Positions 19,167-28,493 of a DNA stretch of 64,000 nucleotides are shown piece by piece. The notes below the pieces were generated by a model that was given only the letters and a program-made list of their open reading frames with translations, was not told the origin of the DNA and made no database searches. The DNA comes from CAIVVT01 sp963823095 (GTDB taxonomy: Bacteria > Acidobacteriota > Terriglobia > Bryobacterales > Bryobacteraceae). The stretch spans positions 186,001-250,000 of the forward strand of contig CAWGKI010000006.1 in assembly GCA_963823095.1 (NCBI GenBank). Direction: 5' to 3'. The position numbers and the translations under genes are program-made. Positions within the stretch are counted from its first letter, which is position 1; each line of letters begins with the position of its first letter.

Positions 19167-21348
19167 TTACTTCACGTCCACCTTGCGCCGCGACACCGTC
19201 GGCTCGCCGGCATGGTCCGCCACCGCCCGCAGAACGTAACTGCCGGGCTCGCTTGGCGCCTGCAGACGGATCGGGAACGTCTGCTGTCCATACGCAGGAA
19301 TCTCAAAGGGTATCTCGGCTCGCACCGCAGGCGTTCCTTCTTTCTCGAACGCGAGCGAGAGCGTGCCGTGCTGCGGCGCCCCTTCGTCATTCACCATCAT
19401 CAGCGCGTATTCCCGCTCCTCGCCGCTCTGTAACGATGGCTGCCAGAAGTTGATGTAGAGCCCCAGCGGCTTGAAAGCTTCGCGAACATAATCGGCGAAA
19501 TGCGGTTCGAATTCCAACCGGCCGAGATCGCGGAAATTGTCAGATGTTTTCACGCCTGGGTAGCTGCACGTCAGGTAGACGAAGTACTGCACGCCAGCGG
19601 CCTGGCGATGCGCGCGCCAGAACTCGGTCAGCCCGCCCAGCAGGTAGGCGTACTCTTCAAAGCGTTGCGCCGGAGTCGCGTTTGCGCCCACCAGCTTTTC
19701 GTAGACCTTGTCCGTGAGAAGCGTTGGAGACCCGTCGCGATTCAGCCACAACCAAGCGTACTCGTTGATCATCACCGCATGCGTCGTCGGATGCGGAGCG
19801 TTCCAATCGGTCTTCGCGCCAACCATCTTCTCGAGGTCCGTCATCTCGAACGGCTTGTACTGCGGCTTCCACCAGCCGATGAAGAAATACGGGTGGTCCT
19901 CCACCGGATCGTCCGGGCCCATGGGCAGCGTGTAGCCGTTGTCCCACGGACGGTTCGAGAGGTCGAGCCCGCGCACGGCCGGCAACACCTTGTCGCGGAG
20001 GATTTCGGCATGCGTCTCATTCGACGCGTCCCAGATGGCCATGCTCGGATGGTTCCAGTGGTCGCGCATCCACTCGCCGAATTCCGTAACCAGTTCCTCC
20101 TGCTTCCACTCGTCCCAATGACCTTGCCAGATGGGGAATTCGTTCTGCAGCAGCAGGCCCGCTTCGTCGGCGATATCGAACCACATCCGCGGAGCCGGTC
20201 CGAGCGTGAAGCGAAAGCTGTTCCAGTTCATCTTCTTCGGCAGGTCCACCAGCAGGCGGCGCACCCACGCCTCGTCCCACGGGCGATTCTTGCATTCCGG
20301 ATCTTCGAAGAAGCGGTGCAGAGCGATGTTCGAACCGCGCAGGAAATAGAGCTTGCCGTTCAGGTACGCGCGGCGCGTAGCCGTGTCGAAGCGGAACTCG
20401 CGCATGCCGAATCGTGTGGCCTGCGAGTCGCCGCCGGTGCTCGTGTCGAGCACATACAGAGTTCGGAGTCTCCGGCGTCCACAGCTTGGCATTGGGTATC
20501 GCGATGGTCGATTGGAATGTCTTGCGAGCACCGGCCGCGAGCTGCACTTCGGGTTGCGTGGAAGTTGCCGCGACGGCCGCATCCTTCCAAGCGTGCACGG
20601 ACTGCTTCAGCGTAAAAGTGACAGGCTTGGAACCCGCGTTGTACACGACCGTCTGCACCACGATTTCCGGTGGACTGATTCGCGTGGCGACCTGCACCGT
20701 TTCAATCACGGGATTGTCGCTCAACTCGAGCGAGACGCTGTCGTAGATGCCCGGAGTCCACTTCAGCTTCTCTTTGTCGGTGCCCGTGGGGACCCAGGCC
20801 GGAACGGCGGCCGGGTGCGCGCCAATGCGCACGACGATCTCGTTATCGGCCTTCCACTTCAGCTCTCTGGTCACCTCGAAAACAGCCGCGCTGAAGCAAC
20901 CGAGATGCTCTCCAACCAATTTTCCGTTGATCCAAACCGAAGCTCCGAATTGCGCTTTGTCGATGTGCAGGATCGCAGTTTGCGGCCGACTGTCCACCTC
21001 GCCTTTCAATTGGAATGTCCGGCGGTACCAAAAGTAGTTTCGCTCCTGATGCGGCGTGCCGACCGCGGTGGTGCGATCGGATTCAGGCCGGCGATTGTCG
21101 CGGATTTCGACGTCGATCAACTCGCGGCTATCGAATTTGTCCACGTTCTCGAACGGCGGCGTCGCGAGGTTCGTCAGGCCCGGTACCGGCGCTTTATGGG
21201 CAAACTCGGAAGGCGCCGGCGTCGCCGCGACACTCTCGCCAACGTCCCAAATGCCGTCGAGAGAAATCGTGGTGCGCGTCGTCGGCTCTTTCGCGCCATG
21301 CAGAGCGCCGGCCAGCCCCAGGACCAGTATCAGCGAGCGTGAGAACAT
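19167..21348 (-). CDS. Secreted GH2 glycoside hydrolase (beta-galactosidase/glucuronidase type), frameshifted near 20465
   Basis: The start is set at ATG 21348 because MFSRSLILVLGLAGALHGA is a signal peptide; an earlier ATG only adds an unlikely Cys/Arg-rich leader. Domain 1 is the GH2 sugar-binding jelly roll (NYFWYRRTFQLKGE, ASVWINGKLVGEHLGCF), then an immunoglobulin-like domain (about residues 190-295). The TIM barrel continues in a second frame: LRGSNIALHRFFEDP, NWNSFRFTLGPAP, MAIWDASNETH (acid/base Glu after Asn) and AVMINEYAW (likely nucleophile Glu). The frames meet after LWTPETP at about 20460-20470; one extra base explains it. Expected about 727 residues. Likely removes terminal beta-galactose or glucuronic acid from a glycan. 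Confidence 0.82.
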
Positions 21349-21443
21349 GCTCGAATTATCGCAAGCCGTGCAGTTGCGCAATGTCGCGGCACGCCGCGTG
21401 TGAGGCACACTCAATCTCTGCCAAAATCGATAGCAGACAACAC

Positions 21444-21880
21444 ATGCTTCCTTCCGAAGCCGCCGACCTGATGGCGGAGTATGCAAATGACGCGGTGGAG
21501 ACCGCGCGCGACAAGTTCCAGATGGATCTCGATTATTCGCTCGAGAGCGTCGATTCGCTCGACCTGATCCTGGAGTCGCAGTTCGCGTCCATGCCGACGG
21601 GTTGGCAATTGCTTTACCGGTTCAGGCCGTCGAAGCGCAAACTGCGCACTCTCTCGAAGATGTGGGGCGGATACCTGGGCGAGGTCATTCGCCGCCAGTG
21701 GGGCGGGCAGTGGGTGGAACCCGCGGAGGTCCGTTCAAAGGTGGCCTGACGCTATTGGTTCAGGGGACTATGCTTTCGCCGATCGCCCGCGCGCACAAGC
21801 ATCTTGTCAACGGCAGCGAGGCCAGCGTGTCGGTCTACGTCGCGAGCCTGATCCCGATCTTCTCGAGGCCCTTCTCGTAA
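21444..21880 (+). CDS. Conserved hypothetical cytoplasmic protein (frameshifted near 21748)
   Basis: ATG at 21444 begins MLPSEAADLMAEYANDAVET, with the helical block DYSLESVDSLDLILESQF and the motif WGGYLGEVIRRQWGGQW. The frame then stops at 21749, but the alternative frame continues without interruption as LTLLVQGTMLSPIARAHKHL and SVSVYVASLIPIFSRPFS to 21880. Adding one C in GGCC near 21748 fuses them (SKVALTLLVQG), giving about 146 residues. The WGxYLGEVI/GG.W pattern resembles small conserved domains of the DUF3806 kind; that name is a guess. Its function is unknown. Confidence 0.55.
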
Positions 21881-21898
21881 GCTCCAGCGCGTACGGGT

Positions 21899-21908
21899 GC
21901 ATATAATG
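21899..21908 (+). promoter_or_regulatory. Possible -10 element of the GH35-like gene
   Basis: TATAAT at 21902-21907 lies 24 nt before the ATG at 21932, with GGAGG between them. The surrounding 10-mer GCATATAATG is identical to that at 6280-6289. No clear -35 is visible. Confidence 0.35.
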
Positions 21909-21931
21909 GGGACCGTGCCGGAGGTGATTCC

Positions 21932-23545
21932 ATGTTCAGGCCTTGTCTTTTCTGCGCGTCCTTAGCGTTCGCTTTCAGCCTCACGACGGTGGCGCAGGAC
22001 GCCCAACCCCAGATCCCGCATTTGCGAAAGCAAGGCAGCGCCGCGCAGTTGATCGTCGGCGGGAAACCGTTCCTGATCCTGGGCGGGGAGTTGCACAATT
22101 CCAGTTCATCCAGCCTCGAATACATGCGGCCTATCTGGAAGCGCATGACGGCCATGAACTTCAATACCGTGCTGGCCGGCGTGTCCTGGGAATTGGTGGA
22201 ACCCCAGGAGGGGCACTACGATTTCCGCTTGGTGGATGGGCTGATCGCCAGCGCGCGAGCCAACAACTTGAAACTGGTGTTCCTTTGGTTCGGAAGCTGG
22301 AAGAACGGAATGTCGAGTTATGTGCCCGTGTGGGTGAAGAAGGATTACAAACGCTTCCCGCGCGTCGTTCTTCAAGACGGGCGTTCCCCCGAGGTTCTGT
22401 CTACGCTGGGCCGCGCCAGTTGGGAAGCCGACGCGAAAGCGTTCGGCGCGCTGATGCGCCACATCAAGGAATTTGATGGTAAAGAGAATACCGTCGTAAT
22501 GGTGCAGGTGGAGAACGAGGTTGGAGTGCTGGGCGACTCGCGGGACCGTTCGGAACCGGCCAACGCGGCGTTTGCCCAGGACGTTCCGCAGGTGCTCCTG
22601 GATTGTCTGAAGAAGAACCAAGCGGCGCTGTATCCGGACCTGAAAGCGCGTTGGGAAGCCGCCGGCGCCAAGACCTCGGGTACGTGGGAGCAGGTGTTCG
22701 GCGCGAGCCCGGAGACCGACGAGATATTCATGGCGTGGAACTGCGCCTCGTACCTCGACAAGGTCGCCGCGGCGGGCAAGGCCGCCTATCCCATCCCGCT
22801 CTACGCGAATACCTGGCTGAGCGAACCCGATCACAAGCCCGGCCGCTGGCCAAGCGGCGGGCCCGAGCCGCACGTCATGGACATCTGGCGCGCGGCGGCT
22901 CCGCACCTGGATATGCTCTCGCCGGACATCTATCAACCGAACTTCGCGGAGTGGTGCCGCCGTTACACGCACGCAGGCAATCCGCTATTCATTCCTGAAA
23001 TGAGACGCGACGCGGACGGCGCGCGCAATGTTTTCTATGCCATCGGACAGCACGATGCCATCGGGACTTCGCCCTTTGCCGTGGATTCGATGGAGAACGT
23101 GAAAGATGCGCCGCTCGGAAAGAGCTATGCCATTTTGAAGCAGCTTAGCCCAACGATCCTGAAGCACCAGGGCACGGGCGAGATGGCGGGCTTCCTGCTG
23201 GATAAGGAACATCCCGCGGCGAAAACGACGCTCGGTGGGTACGAGCTGGAGATTAGCCTCGACAGCATCTTCGGCTCCAATGCGGAGATTGGCTACGGGC
23301 TCATTATCGCCACCGGCCCCGACCAGTTCGAAGGAGCGGGCAGCGGATTCCGCGTGGCGTTCACGTCGAAAACTCCTGGGCCCAAACTCGTGGGCATTGG
23401 CACGGTGGACGAAGGCACCTATGCGAACGGCTCTTGGGTGCCCGGCAGGCGTCTGAATGGCGACGAGAATGACCAGGGCGGGCGATGGCGATTCTCGCCG
23501 AGAGAGTTGGGCATCGAACGTTGCACAGTCTATCGCTATGAGTAA
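21932..23545 (+). CDS. Secreted GH35-type beta-galactosidase with DUF5597-like C-terminus
   Basis: Signal peptide MFRPCLFCASLAFAFSLTTVAQ, then a GH35/clan A barrel: QLIVGGKPFLILGGELHNSS, NFNTVLAGVSWELVEPQEG, VFLWFGSWKNGMSSY, the acid/base motif MVQVENEVG, and a likely nucleophile in PLFIPEMRRD. The C-terminal about 150 residues (IFGSNAEIGYGLIIATGPDQ) form the extra beta domain found in the DUF5597 subgroup. GGAGG precedes the ATG. Family role: removal of terminal beta-galactosyl residues. It is followed 20 nt later by an SDR gene, suggesting one transcript. Confidence 0.85.
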   Translation: MFRPCLFCASLAFAFSLTTVAQDAQPQIPHLRKQGSAAQLIVGGKPFLILGGELHNSSSSSLEYMRPIWKRMTAMNFNTVLAGVSWELVEPQEGHYDFRLVDGLIASARANNLKLVFLWFGSWKNGMSSYVPVWVKKDYKRFPRVVLQDGRSPEVLSTLGRASWEADAKAFGALMRHIKEFDGKENTVVMVQVENEVGVLGDSRDRSEPANAAFAQDVPQVLLDCLKKNQAALYPDLKARWEAAGAKTSGTWEQVFGASPETDEIFMAWNCASYLDKVAAAGKAAYPIPLYANTWLSEPDHKPGRWPSGGPEPHVMDIWRAAAPHLDMLSPDIYQPNFAEWCRRYTHAGNPLFIPEMRRDADGARNVFYAIGQHDAIGTSPFAVDSMENVKDAPLGKSYAILKQLSPTILKHQGTGEMAGFLLDKEHPAAKTTLGGYELEISLDSIFGSNAEIGYGLIIATGPDQFEGAGSGFRVAFTSKTPGPKLVGIGTVDEGTYANGSWVPGRRLNGDENDQGGRWRFSPRELGIERCTVYRYE

Positions 23546-23565
23546 GTGCGAATGGAGTTCTAATC

Positions 23566-24312
23566 GTGAATGACTCCCAAACCGCCCTGGTTACGGGCGC
23601 CGGCTCGGGCATCGGAGCCGCCATCGCGGAACGCTTCCTGATGGAGGGCTACAGCGTTGCGCTCTTCGACATCGACGGCAAAGCCGCCGAGGAGACTGCC
23701 GCGCGTATCGCGGGGCCTGCGCCGCGCATTGCGATCTCGGGCGACGTCTCGAATGAAGAGCACGTGCGGGCGGCCGTGCTTAGAACGGTGCGGGAACTCG
23801 GATCGCTGGATGTGCTGGTGAACAACGCGGGGATCGAGATCTACGGCACCGTGGTCGAACTGACGCCCGAACAATGGGATCGGCAGATGGCCGTGAATTT
23901 GAAGGGGGCCTACCTGTTCTCGAAGTACGCGATACCGGAGATGCGCCGCGGCGGGGCCATCGTCCACATCTCTTCGGCGCACGCGCACGTGTCGTGGCCG
24001 CGCTGCCCCGCTTACGACGCGACGAAGGCGGGTCTGATCGGGTTGACGCGCGCTATGGCGATCGACCACGGCAGGCAGGGCATCCGCGTGAATGCCATCT
24101 GTCCGGGCTACATTTCTACGCCTCTGCTGGAGAACGCGTTTGCCCTCGGCGAGTGCGACCGCGATGCCGTGCTGAAGTTCCATCCGCTGGGTCGCATCGG
24201 CACTCCGATTGACATCGCCGAGGCGACGCTGTTTCTTGTGTCCGAGGCGGCGTCGTTCATCTCCGGCACGGTGCTGAATGTGGACGGCTGCTTGACCGCG
24301 CAGGGGCTCTAA
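23566..24312 (+). CDS. Short-chain dehydrogenase/reductase
   Basis: GTG start at 23566, 20 nt after the galactosidase stop, with GGAG at 23553. A classical SDR of 248 residues: NAD(P)-binding TGAGSGIG at 10-17, D-box aspartate in ALFDIDGKA (favouring NAD), NNAG, and active-site Y150-x-x-x-K154 in PAYDATKAG. The closing part ISGTVLNVDGCL is typical. Because it follows the galactosidase and lies near a fucosidase, a sugar dehydrogenase role (for example L-fucose or 2-keto-3-deoxy-sugar dehydrogenase) is a reasonable inference; the sequence alone does not fix the substrate. Confidence 0.85.
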   Translation: MNDSQTALVTGAGSGIGAAIAERFLMEGYSVALFDIDGKAAEETAARIAGPAPRIAISGDVSNEEHVRAAVLRTVRELGSLDVLVNNAGIEIYGTVVELTPEQWDRQMAVNLKGAYLFSKYAIPEMRRGGAIVHISSAHAHVSWPRCPAYDATKAGLIGLTRAMAIDHGRQGIRVNAICPGYISTPLLENAFALGECDRDAVLKFHPLGRIGTPIDIAEATLFLVSEAASFISGTVLNVDGCLTAQGL

Positions 24313-24678
24313 CGGGGCAGCGCCCCTGGGAACGCCGATCTCCAGATCGGCAACTAATGTCGCGTTAGCGGCAAGTTTGTTGGACGTGACTCCAAGCCGG
24401 CAGGAGCATCGATACCACCACTCCCTGACGGTCGTCGCTCCGTTTCGGGCCGGAGGCGCGCGCGGGACGTTGTGGTCGCACGAACAGGGACCGCTCCGTC
24501 GAAAGTCATGCCCAAGCGTTGCTGCTCTCAGAGCAACATGTGCCGATCTGGAGATCGGCGTTCCCAGGGCGCATCCGACTCTTGTCATTACCACTGAGGG
24601 TCGTGGCTCCGTCCTGATCTAGAGGCTGCTGATAAACTGGGAGCAGATCTTCTCCTTACGCTGATGACTGGGCGGCGC
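24313..24678. other. Intergenic stretch filled by dispersed repeats
   Basis: Between the SDR and nifS genes nearly the whole gap is built from repeat modules (listed separately). No ORF, tRNA or convincing nifS promoter is seen. Confidence 0.5.
24329..24620. repeat. Composite repeat: two GCCGATCT..AGATCGGC palindromes flanking a GACGGTCGT module
   Basis: The 18-nt palindromes at 24334-24351 and 24542-24559 are inverted relative to each other, each next to GGGAACG/CGTTCCC. Between them is ACTCCCTGACGGTCGTCGCTC near 24419, matching the arm of the 18845-18973 element, and a further GAGGGTCGTGGCTCCG lies at about 24597. The same modules recur at 28133-28215 and 33984-34240. Confidence 0.6.
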
Positions 24679-25838
24679 ATGACATATTACTTCGATCACA
24701 ACGCGACGACGCCTCTGTCCGATCCGGTTCTGGCGTGTGTTTCGCCGTGCTGCGGAATTGCTACGGCAATCCTTCCAGCATTCACGCCGCCGGTCAGGCT
24801 GCGCGGCAGGAGGTCGAGCACGCTCGCGGTCAGGTAGCCGCATTGTTGAACGCAGATCCGCACGAGATCGTCTTCACCAGCGGCGGCACCGAGAGCGACA
24901 ACCTGGCGATTCTCGGCGCGGTGCGTCAGGGCGGCGTGCGGGGCAAACACGTTATCACGACTGCGATTGAGCACCCGGCTGTGCTGGGCGCGTGCGCGCA
25001 GCTTGCCCGCGAAGGCGCCGGCGTGACGTATTTGGGCGTGAACGGCGATGGCGTCGTCGATCCCGAGGATGTGCGGCGCGCGTTACGCCCGGAGACGGTC
25101 TTCGTTTCCGTCATGCAGGCCAACAACGAGACCGGCACGATCCAGCCGATCGAGGAGATCGCGGCCATTGCGCACGATGCCGGAGCTTTGTTCCATTCCG
25201 ACGGAGTGCAAGCGGCCGGGCGACTCGGCAGCGATGTGCGGCAACTCGGCGTCGATCTATACTCGCTGAGTGCCCACAAGTTCAACGCTCCCAAAGGCGC
25301 GGGCGCTTTGTTCGTTCGAAAGGGTGTGAAGCTGCAAGCGCTTCAATTCGGCGGCCGGCATGAGCGCGAGCGCCGCGCGGGAACGGAAAACGTTCCCGGC
25401 ATCGCCGCCCTGGGTTGCGCCGCCGAGCAGGTGCTGGAGCATCGCAAGGTCGAGTCCTGGCGCATGGACTGTCTGCGGAACCGGTTGGAGGAGAGTATCT
25501 TCAAGCGCGTGCCCGGCGTCAAGTTGAATTCCGGCGACGCAGACCGCCTGACGAATACTTCCAGTCTGAGATTCGACGGCATTCAGGGCGAGGCTTTGGT
25601 CATCGCGCTGGACCTCGCCGGCTTTGCCGTTTCTTCCGGTGCGGCCTGTTCCTCGGGCGCGGTGGAACCGTCGCACGTCCTGCTGGCCATGGGACTGACG
25701 CCCGCGGAGGCGCGTTCGAGCATCCGGTTTTCTCTGGGGTTGGGCAACGACGCGACACAGGTAGAGGATCTTGTGGATGCGGTCGCCGCTTCAGTCAAGC
25801 GTCTGCGCAAGCTCTCGCCGGAATATCAACATGCGTGA
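24679..25838 (+). CDS. Cysteine desulfurase, NifS/IscS family (frameshifted near 24740)
   Basis: ATG at 24679 gives MTYYFDHNATTPLSDPVL, the classic desulfurase N-terminus, then the frame fails. The rest of the protein lies in the next frame from about 24738: NCYGNPSSIHAAGQAARQ, FTSGGTESDNLAI, MQANNETGTIQPIEEIA, the PLP lysine in SAHKFNAPKG, and the active-site cysteine in SSGAACSSGAVEP. Adding one T to the TTT at 24740-24742 fuses both parts (ACVFAVLRNC). The enzyme takes sulfur from cysteine as a persulfide. Its last 8 nt overlap mnmA, whose product needs this sulfur, so the pair is probably translationally coupled and dedicated to tRNA thiolation. Confidence 0.88.
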
Positions 25839-26949
25839 AATCAAGCCCGACGCATTCATCGCCGTCGCCATGTCGGGCGGAGTCGACTCCTCGACTGTGG
25901 CCGCGCTGCTCCAGCGCGAAGGCTACAAGCTCGCCGGCATGACGATGCAGCTCTGGAACCAGCGGAGGCTGCCCGCGCTGGCGCCCGAGTCGCCCACGGG
26001 GCGCTGCTGCTCTCTGGACGACGTGTACGATGCTCGCGCGGTGGCCGGCAAGTTCAGCATCCCCTATTACGTCGTGAACTTCGAGCAGGTCTTCGAAGAG
26101 AGCGTGGTGAAGCCCTTCGTCGAGGAGTATCTCGCGGGCCGCACGCCGATCCCGTGTACGCTCTGCAATAACCACGTGAAGTTCGACCGCTTCCTGGAAA
26201 TGGCTGAGGGAGTCGGCGCCGACTACATCGCCACGGGTCATTATGCACGCGTGGGTTTCAACTCCGAGAGCGGGCGCTGGGAGATGCGCCGGGGCGCGGA
26301 TGCGGCGAAGGATCAGACCTACTTTCTGTGGGGTCTCAAGCAGGAGCAGTTGGCTCGCACGCTGTTTCCTCTGGGCGAGATGCGCAAGCCCGAGGTGCGC
26401 CAGTTGGCCGAAGAGTTGGGCGTGCCGACTGCGGCCAAGCACGACAGCCAGGAGATCTGCTTCGTGCCCAATGGCGACTATGCGGCGTTCATCGAGGCGT
26501 ACTTCGCCGAACAGGGCAGGGAATTCGTGCCGCAACATGGCGAGGTCGTCGATGCCTCCGGTCACGCTCTGGCCGAGCACTCGGGCGTCCATCACTTCAC
26601 CGTCGGCCAACGCAAAGGCTTGGGCTTTGCCGCTGGCGAACCGCTGTACGTGATTGAGACGAATGCCGCGACGCAGCGTGTGCTGGTGGGTCGCGAAGAG
26701 CAGCTTCAGCGCAGTTCGCTGCGCGCGGCGCGTGTGAATTGGGTCTCCATCCCGCCCGTCCAGGAAGATCGCCGGGCCCAAGTGAAGATCCGCAACCGTC
26801 ATGCCGGCGCTGACGCCATCATCCGGCCGACCACCGATCCCTCTACCGTCGAAGTCGTCTTCGCGCAACCGCAGCGCGCCGTTACGCCGGGACAGGCCGC
26901 CGTCTTTTATGACGGCGATATCGTGCTGGGCGGGGGCTGGATCGAATAA
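25831..26949 (+). CDS. mnmA: tRNA 2-thiouridine(34) synthase MnmA
   Basis: The start at 25831 (MREIKPDAFIAVAM) overlaps the desulfurase stop by 8 nt; an upstream in-frame ATG would extend into nifS and is unlikely. ATP-pyrophosphatase loop SGGVDSS at residues 15-21; catalytic cysteines C112 (PCTLCN) and C210 (DSQEICFVPNGDY), matching C102/C199 of the E. coli enzyme; TGHYAR and KDQTYFLW also conserved; C-terminal beta-barrel from about residue 255. It adenylates U34 C2 of tRNA-Lys/Glu/Gln and replaces oxygen with sulfur from the neighbouring desulfurase. Length 372 is normal for the family. Confidence 0.95.
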   Translation: MREIKPDAFIAVAMSGGVDSSTVAALLQREGYKLAGMTMQLWNQRRLPALAPESPTGRCCSLDDVYDARAVAGKFSIPYYVVNFEQVFEESVVKPFVEEYLAGRTPIPCTLCNNHVKFDRFLEMAEGVGADYIATGHYARVGFNSESGRWEMRRGADAAKDQTYFLWGLKQEQLARTLFPLGEMRKPEVRQLAEELGVPTAAKHDSQEICFVPNGDYAAFIEAYFAEQGREFVPQHGEVVDASGHALAEHSGVHHFTVGQRKGLGFAAGEPLYVIETNAATQRVLVGREEQLQRSSLRAARVNWVSIPPVQEDRRAQVKIRNRHAGADAIIRPTTDPSTVEVVFAQPQRAVTPGQAAVFYDGDIVLGGGWIE

Positions 26950-26958
26950 CCTCGTAGC

Positions 26959-27858
26959 ATGGCACGCTCACCGGTCCGCAACCGCATCGAGTGGGCCGGC
27001 GTGTCTTTGCTGCTGGGCGTGCTGCGGGTGTTGCCGCGGGGCCCTGCGTTCAATCTGGCGAGAGGGCTTACGGCGCTGTTGCGTCTGGCCGTTCCGCGCT
27101 ACACGCTGATCGCCGGGCGGAATCTGCAACTCGCTTTTCCCGAGTTCGACGAAACCCGCCGACAGAGATGCATCAGCGGCTGCTTCCACAACATGGCGGG
27201 CGTGCTCGTCGCGGTAGCCAAGTTTCCAGGCATCACGAATAGGAACGTGGGAGAGTGGATCCGCTACGCGGGGTTCGAGCACTTTGAAGCGGCGTTGCGC
27301 CGCGGTAAGGGCGTCATTTTTGCCACCGGCCATCTCGGCAACTGGGAACTCAGCGCTTACGCGCACGCGCTGCTCTCCGCCCCGATGAGCTTCGTCGTTC
27401 GCCCGCTGGATAATCCACTGCTCGACCGGCTCTCGATTTATTACCGCACGCTCTCGGGCAACCGGGTTATTTCGCGCCGTGAGTCGGCGCGGCCGCTGCT
27501 CCAGGTGCTGCGCGCGAACCAGGCGGTGGGGATCCTGGCGGACCAGAATACGACGGAGGACCGTGGCATTTTCGTGGATTTCTTCGGCGTGCCGGCGTGT
27601 GTGGACGCGGGCTTGGCGAAACTGGCGGCCCACACGGGCGCTTCGATCATCCCAGGGTTCGCGGTGTGGTCGGACGAAGAGAGCCGCTACGTGCTCAAGT
27701 TCTATCCGGCCATTGAGGCCAGCGGCGATCAGTTCAAGGACACCCAAGCGGTGCAAACAGCCCTGGAGCAGGCTATTCGCGAGTTCCCGGAGCAGTGGTT
27801 GTGGATTCACAGGCGCTGGAAGACGAGGCCGGCCGGCGAACCGCCGATTTACGCCTGA
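26959..27858 (+). CDS. Lipid A biosynthesis late acyltransferase, LpxL/HtrB family
   Basis: A 299-residue inner-membrane acyltransferase with an N-terminal hydrophobic segment (GVSLLLGVLRVLPRG). The HxxxxE catalytic motif is GHLGNWE (H125, E130); further family blocks are FVVRPLDNPLLDRL, ILADQNTTEDRGIFVDFFG and the C-terminal WLWIHRRWKTRP. Members transfer a fatty acyl chain from acyl-ACP to Kdo2-lipid IVA or a related glycolipid, supporting a diderm envelope with LPS. It starts 9 nt after mnmA, so it is likely in the same operon although the pathways are unrelated. Confidence 0.9.
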   Translation: MARSPVRNRIEWAGVSLLLGVLRVLPRGPAFNLARGLTALLRLAVPRYTLIAGRNLQLAFPEFDETRRQRCISGCFHNMAGVLVAVAKFPGITNRNVGEWIRYAGFEHFEAALRRGKGVIFATGHLGNWELSAYAHALLSAPMSFVVRPLDNPLLDRLSIYYRTLSGNRVISRRESARPLLQVLRANQAVGILADQNTTEDRGIFVDFFGVPACVDAGLAKLAAHTGASIIPGFAVWSDEESRYVLKFYPAIEASGDQFKDTQAVQTALEQAIREFPEQWLWIHRRWKTRPAGEPPIYA

Positions 27859-27962
27859 GCGGGTTGCGGACGGCCTTTGCGAAATATGGTGTAAGCGATG
27901 GCCGGAGCCAGGAAGCTCTGTCGTTGGATTGATGGGGATCCGAAGGCTTCGGAGGGATGCTG

Positions 27963-28039
27963 TGGTGCCCGCTGTAGGACTCGAACCTACGACCTCTCGC
28001 GTGTGAAGCGAACGCTCTAACCAACTGAGCTAAGCGGGC
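27963..28039 (-). tRNA. tRNA-Val (anticodon CAC)
   Basis: On the minus strand the cloverleaf is complete: acceptor GCCCGCT/AGCGGGC, D arm GCTC-AGTTGGTTA-GAGC, anticodon arm TTCGC-TTCACAC-GCGAG with CAC at positions 34-36, variable loop, and T arm GTAGG-TTCGAGT-CCTAC. The 3' CCA is encoded (27963-27965) after discriminator A. Confidence 0.95.
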
Positions 28040-28493
28040 GCGAACATCATCAGGGTAGCATGTTCAAAATCGCGGCTTCAACCGAGCCGCATCCAGCATG
28101 ACTCGATCTGTCTATACCGGGCCCGAGTCCCACATCTTCGAAAGTCATGCCCGACCATTGCCGGCGGCGGGGCAATAGGCGCCGATGTGGAGATCGGCGT
28201 TTCCAGGGCGCATCCGAAGATCATCGGAACTCATGCGCAGGGTTTTCGTGCCCGCGAACTGCACGTGCAGATTCCATACGGATGCGTACGTCTAGAGCCT
28301 GGCACCAGCAGTACTAACGTATCCAGAATCAGCGGCATGTGGTCAAAAACCACCCAAGGATAGTCTTGACCAGTTAGTCATCATGCATCACAATCTAGAC
28401 GACATGATATAAAGATCTGTTTATCCTGTACAATGGTATGCGGAACTTGGTTTTAAGCGTGCTCCTCACCGTTCGGATCGTCTAGGAGAGCAC
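28040..28493. other. Intergenic stretch: repeat plus an AT-rich leader
   Basis: The first half carries the repeat at 28133-28215. From about 28320 the base composition becomes AT-rich. TTGACC at 28366-28371 and CACAAT at 28389-28394, 17 nt apart, could form a promoter for the following small gene; GGTCAA/TTGACC (28341-28346 and 28366-28371) form a short inverted repeat that could be an operator. Confidence 0.35.
28133..28215. repeat. Copy of the GCCGAT..ATCGGC palindrome repeat
   Basis: Contains GCCGATGTGGAGATCGGC at 28181-28198 followed by GTTTCCAGGGCGCATCCGA, and upstream GAAAGTCATGCCC, which also precedes the copy at 24542-24559. The shared flanks show this is one longer repeat unit, not just a common palindrome. 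Confidence 0.55.

Noticed and set aside
19500..21342. Two long plus-strand frames (371 and 329 codons) opposite the GH2 gene
   Set aside because: They mirror the GH2 reading frames in the opposite strand and lack a plausible start or family; GH2 motifs are decisive.
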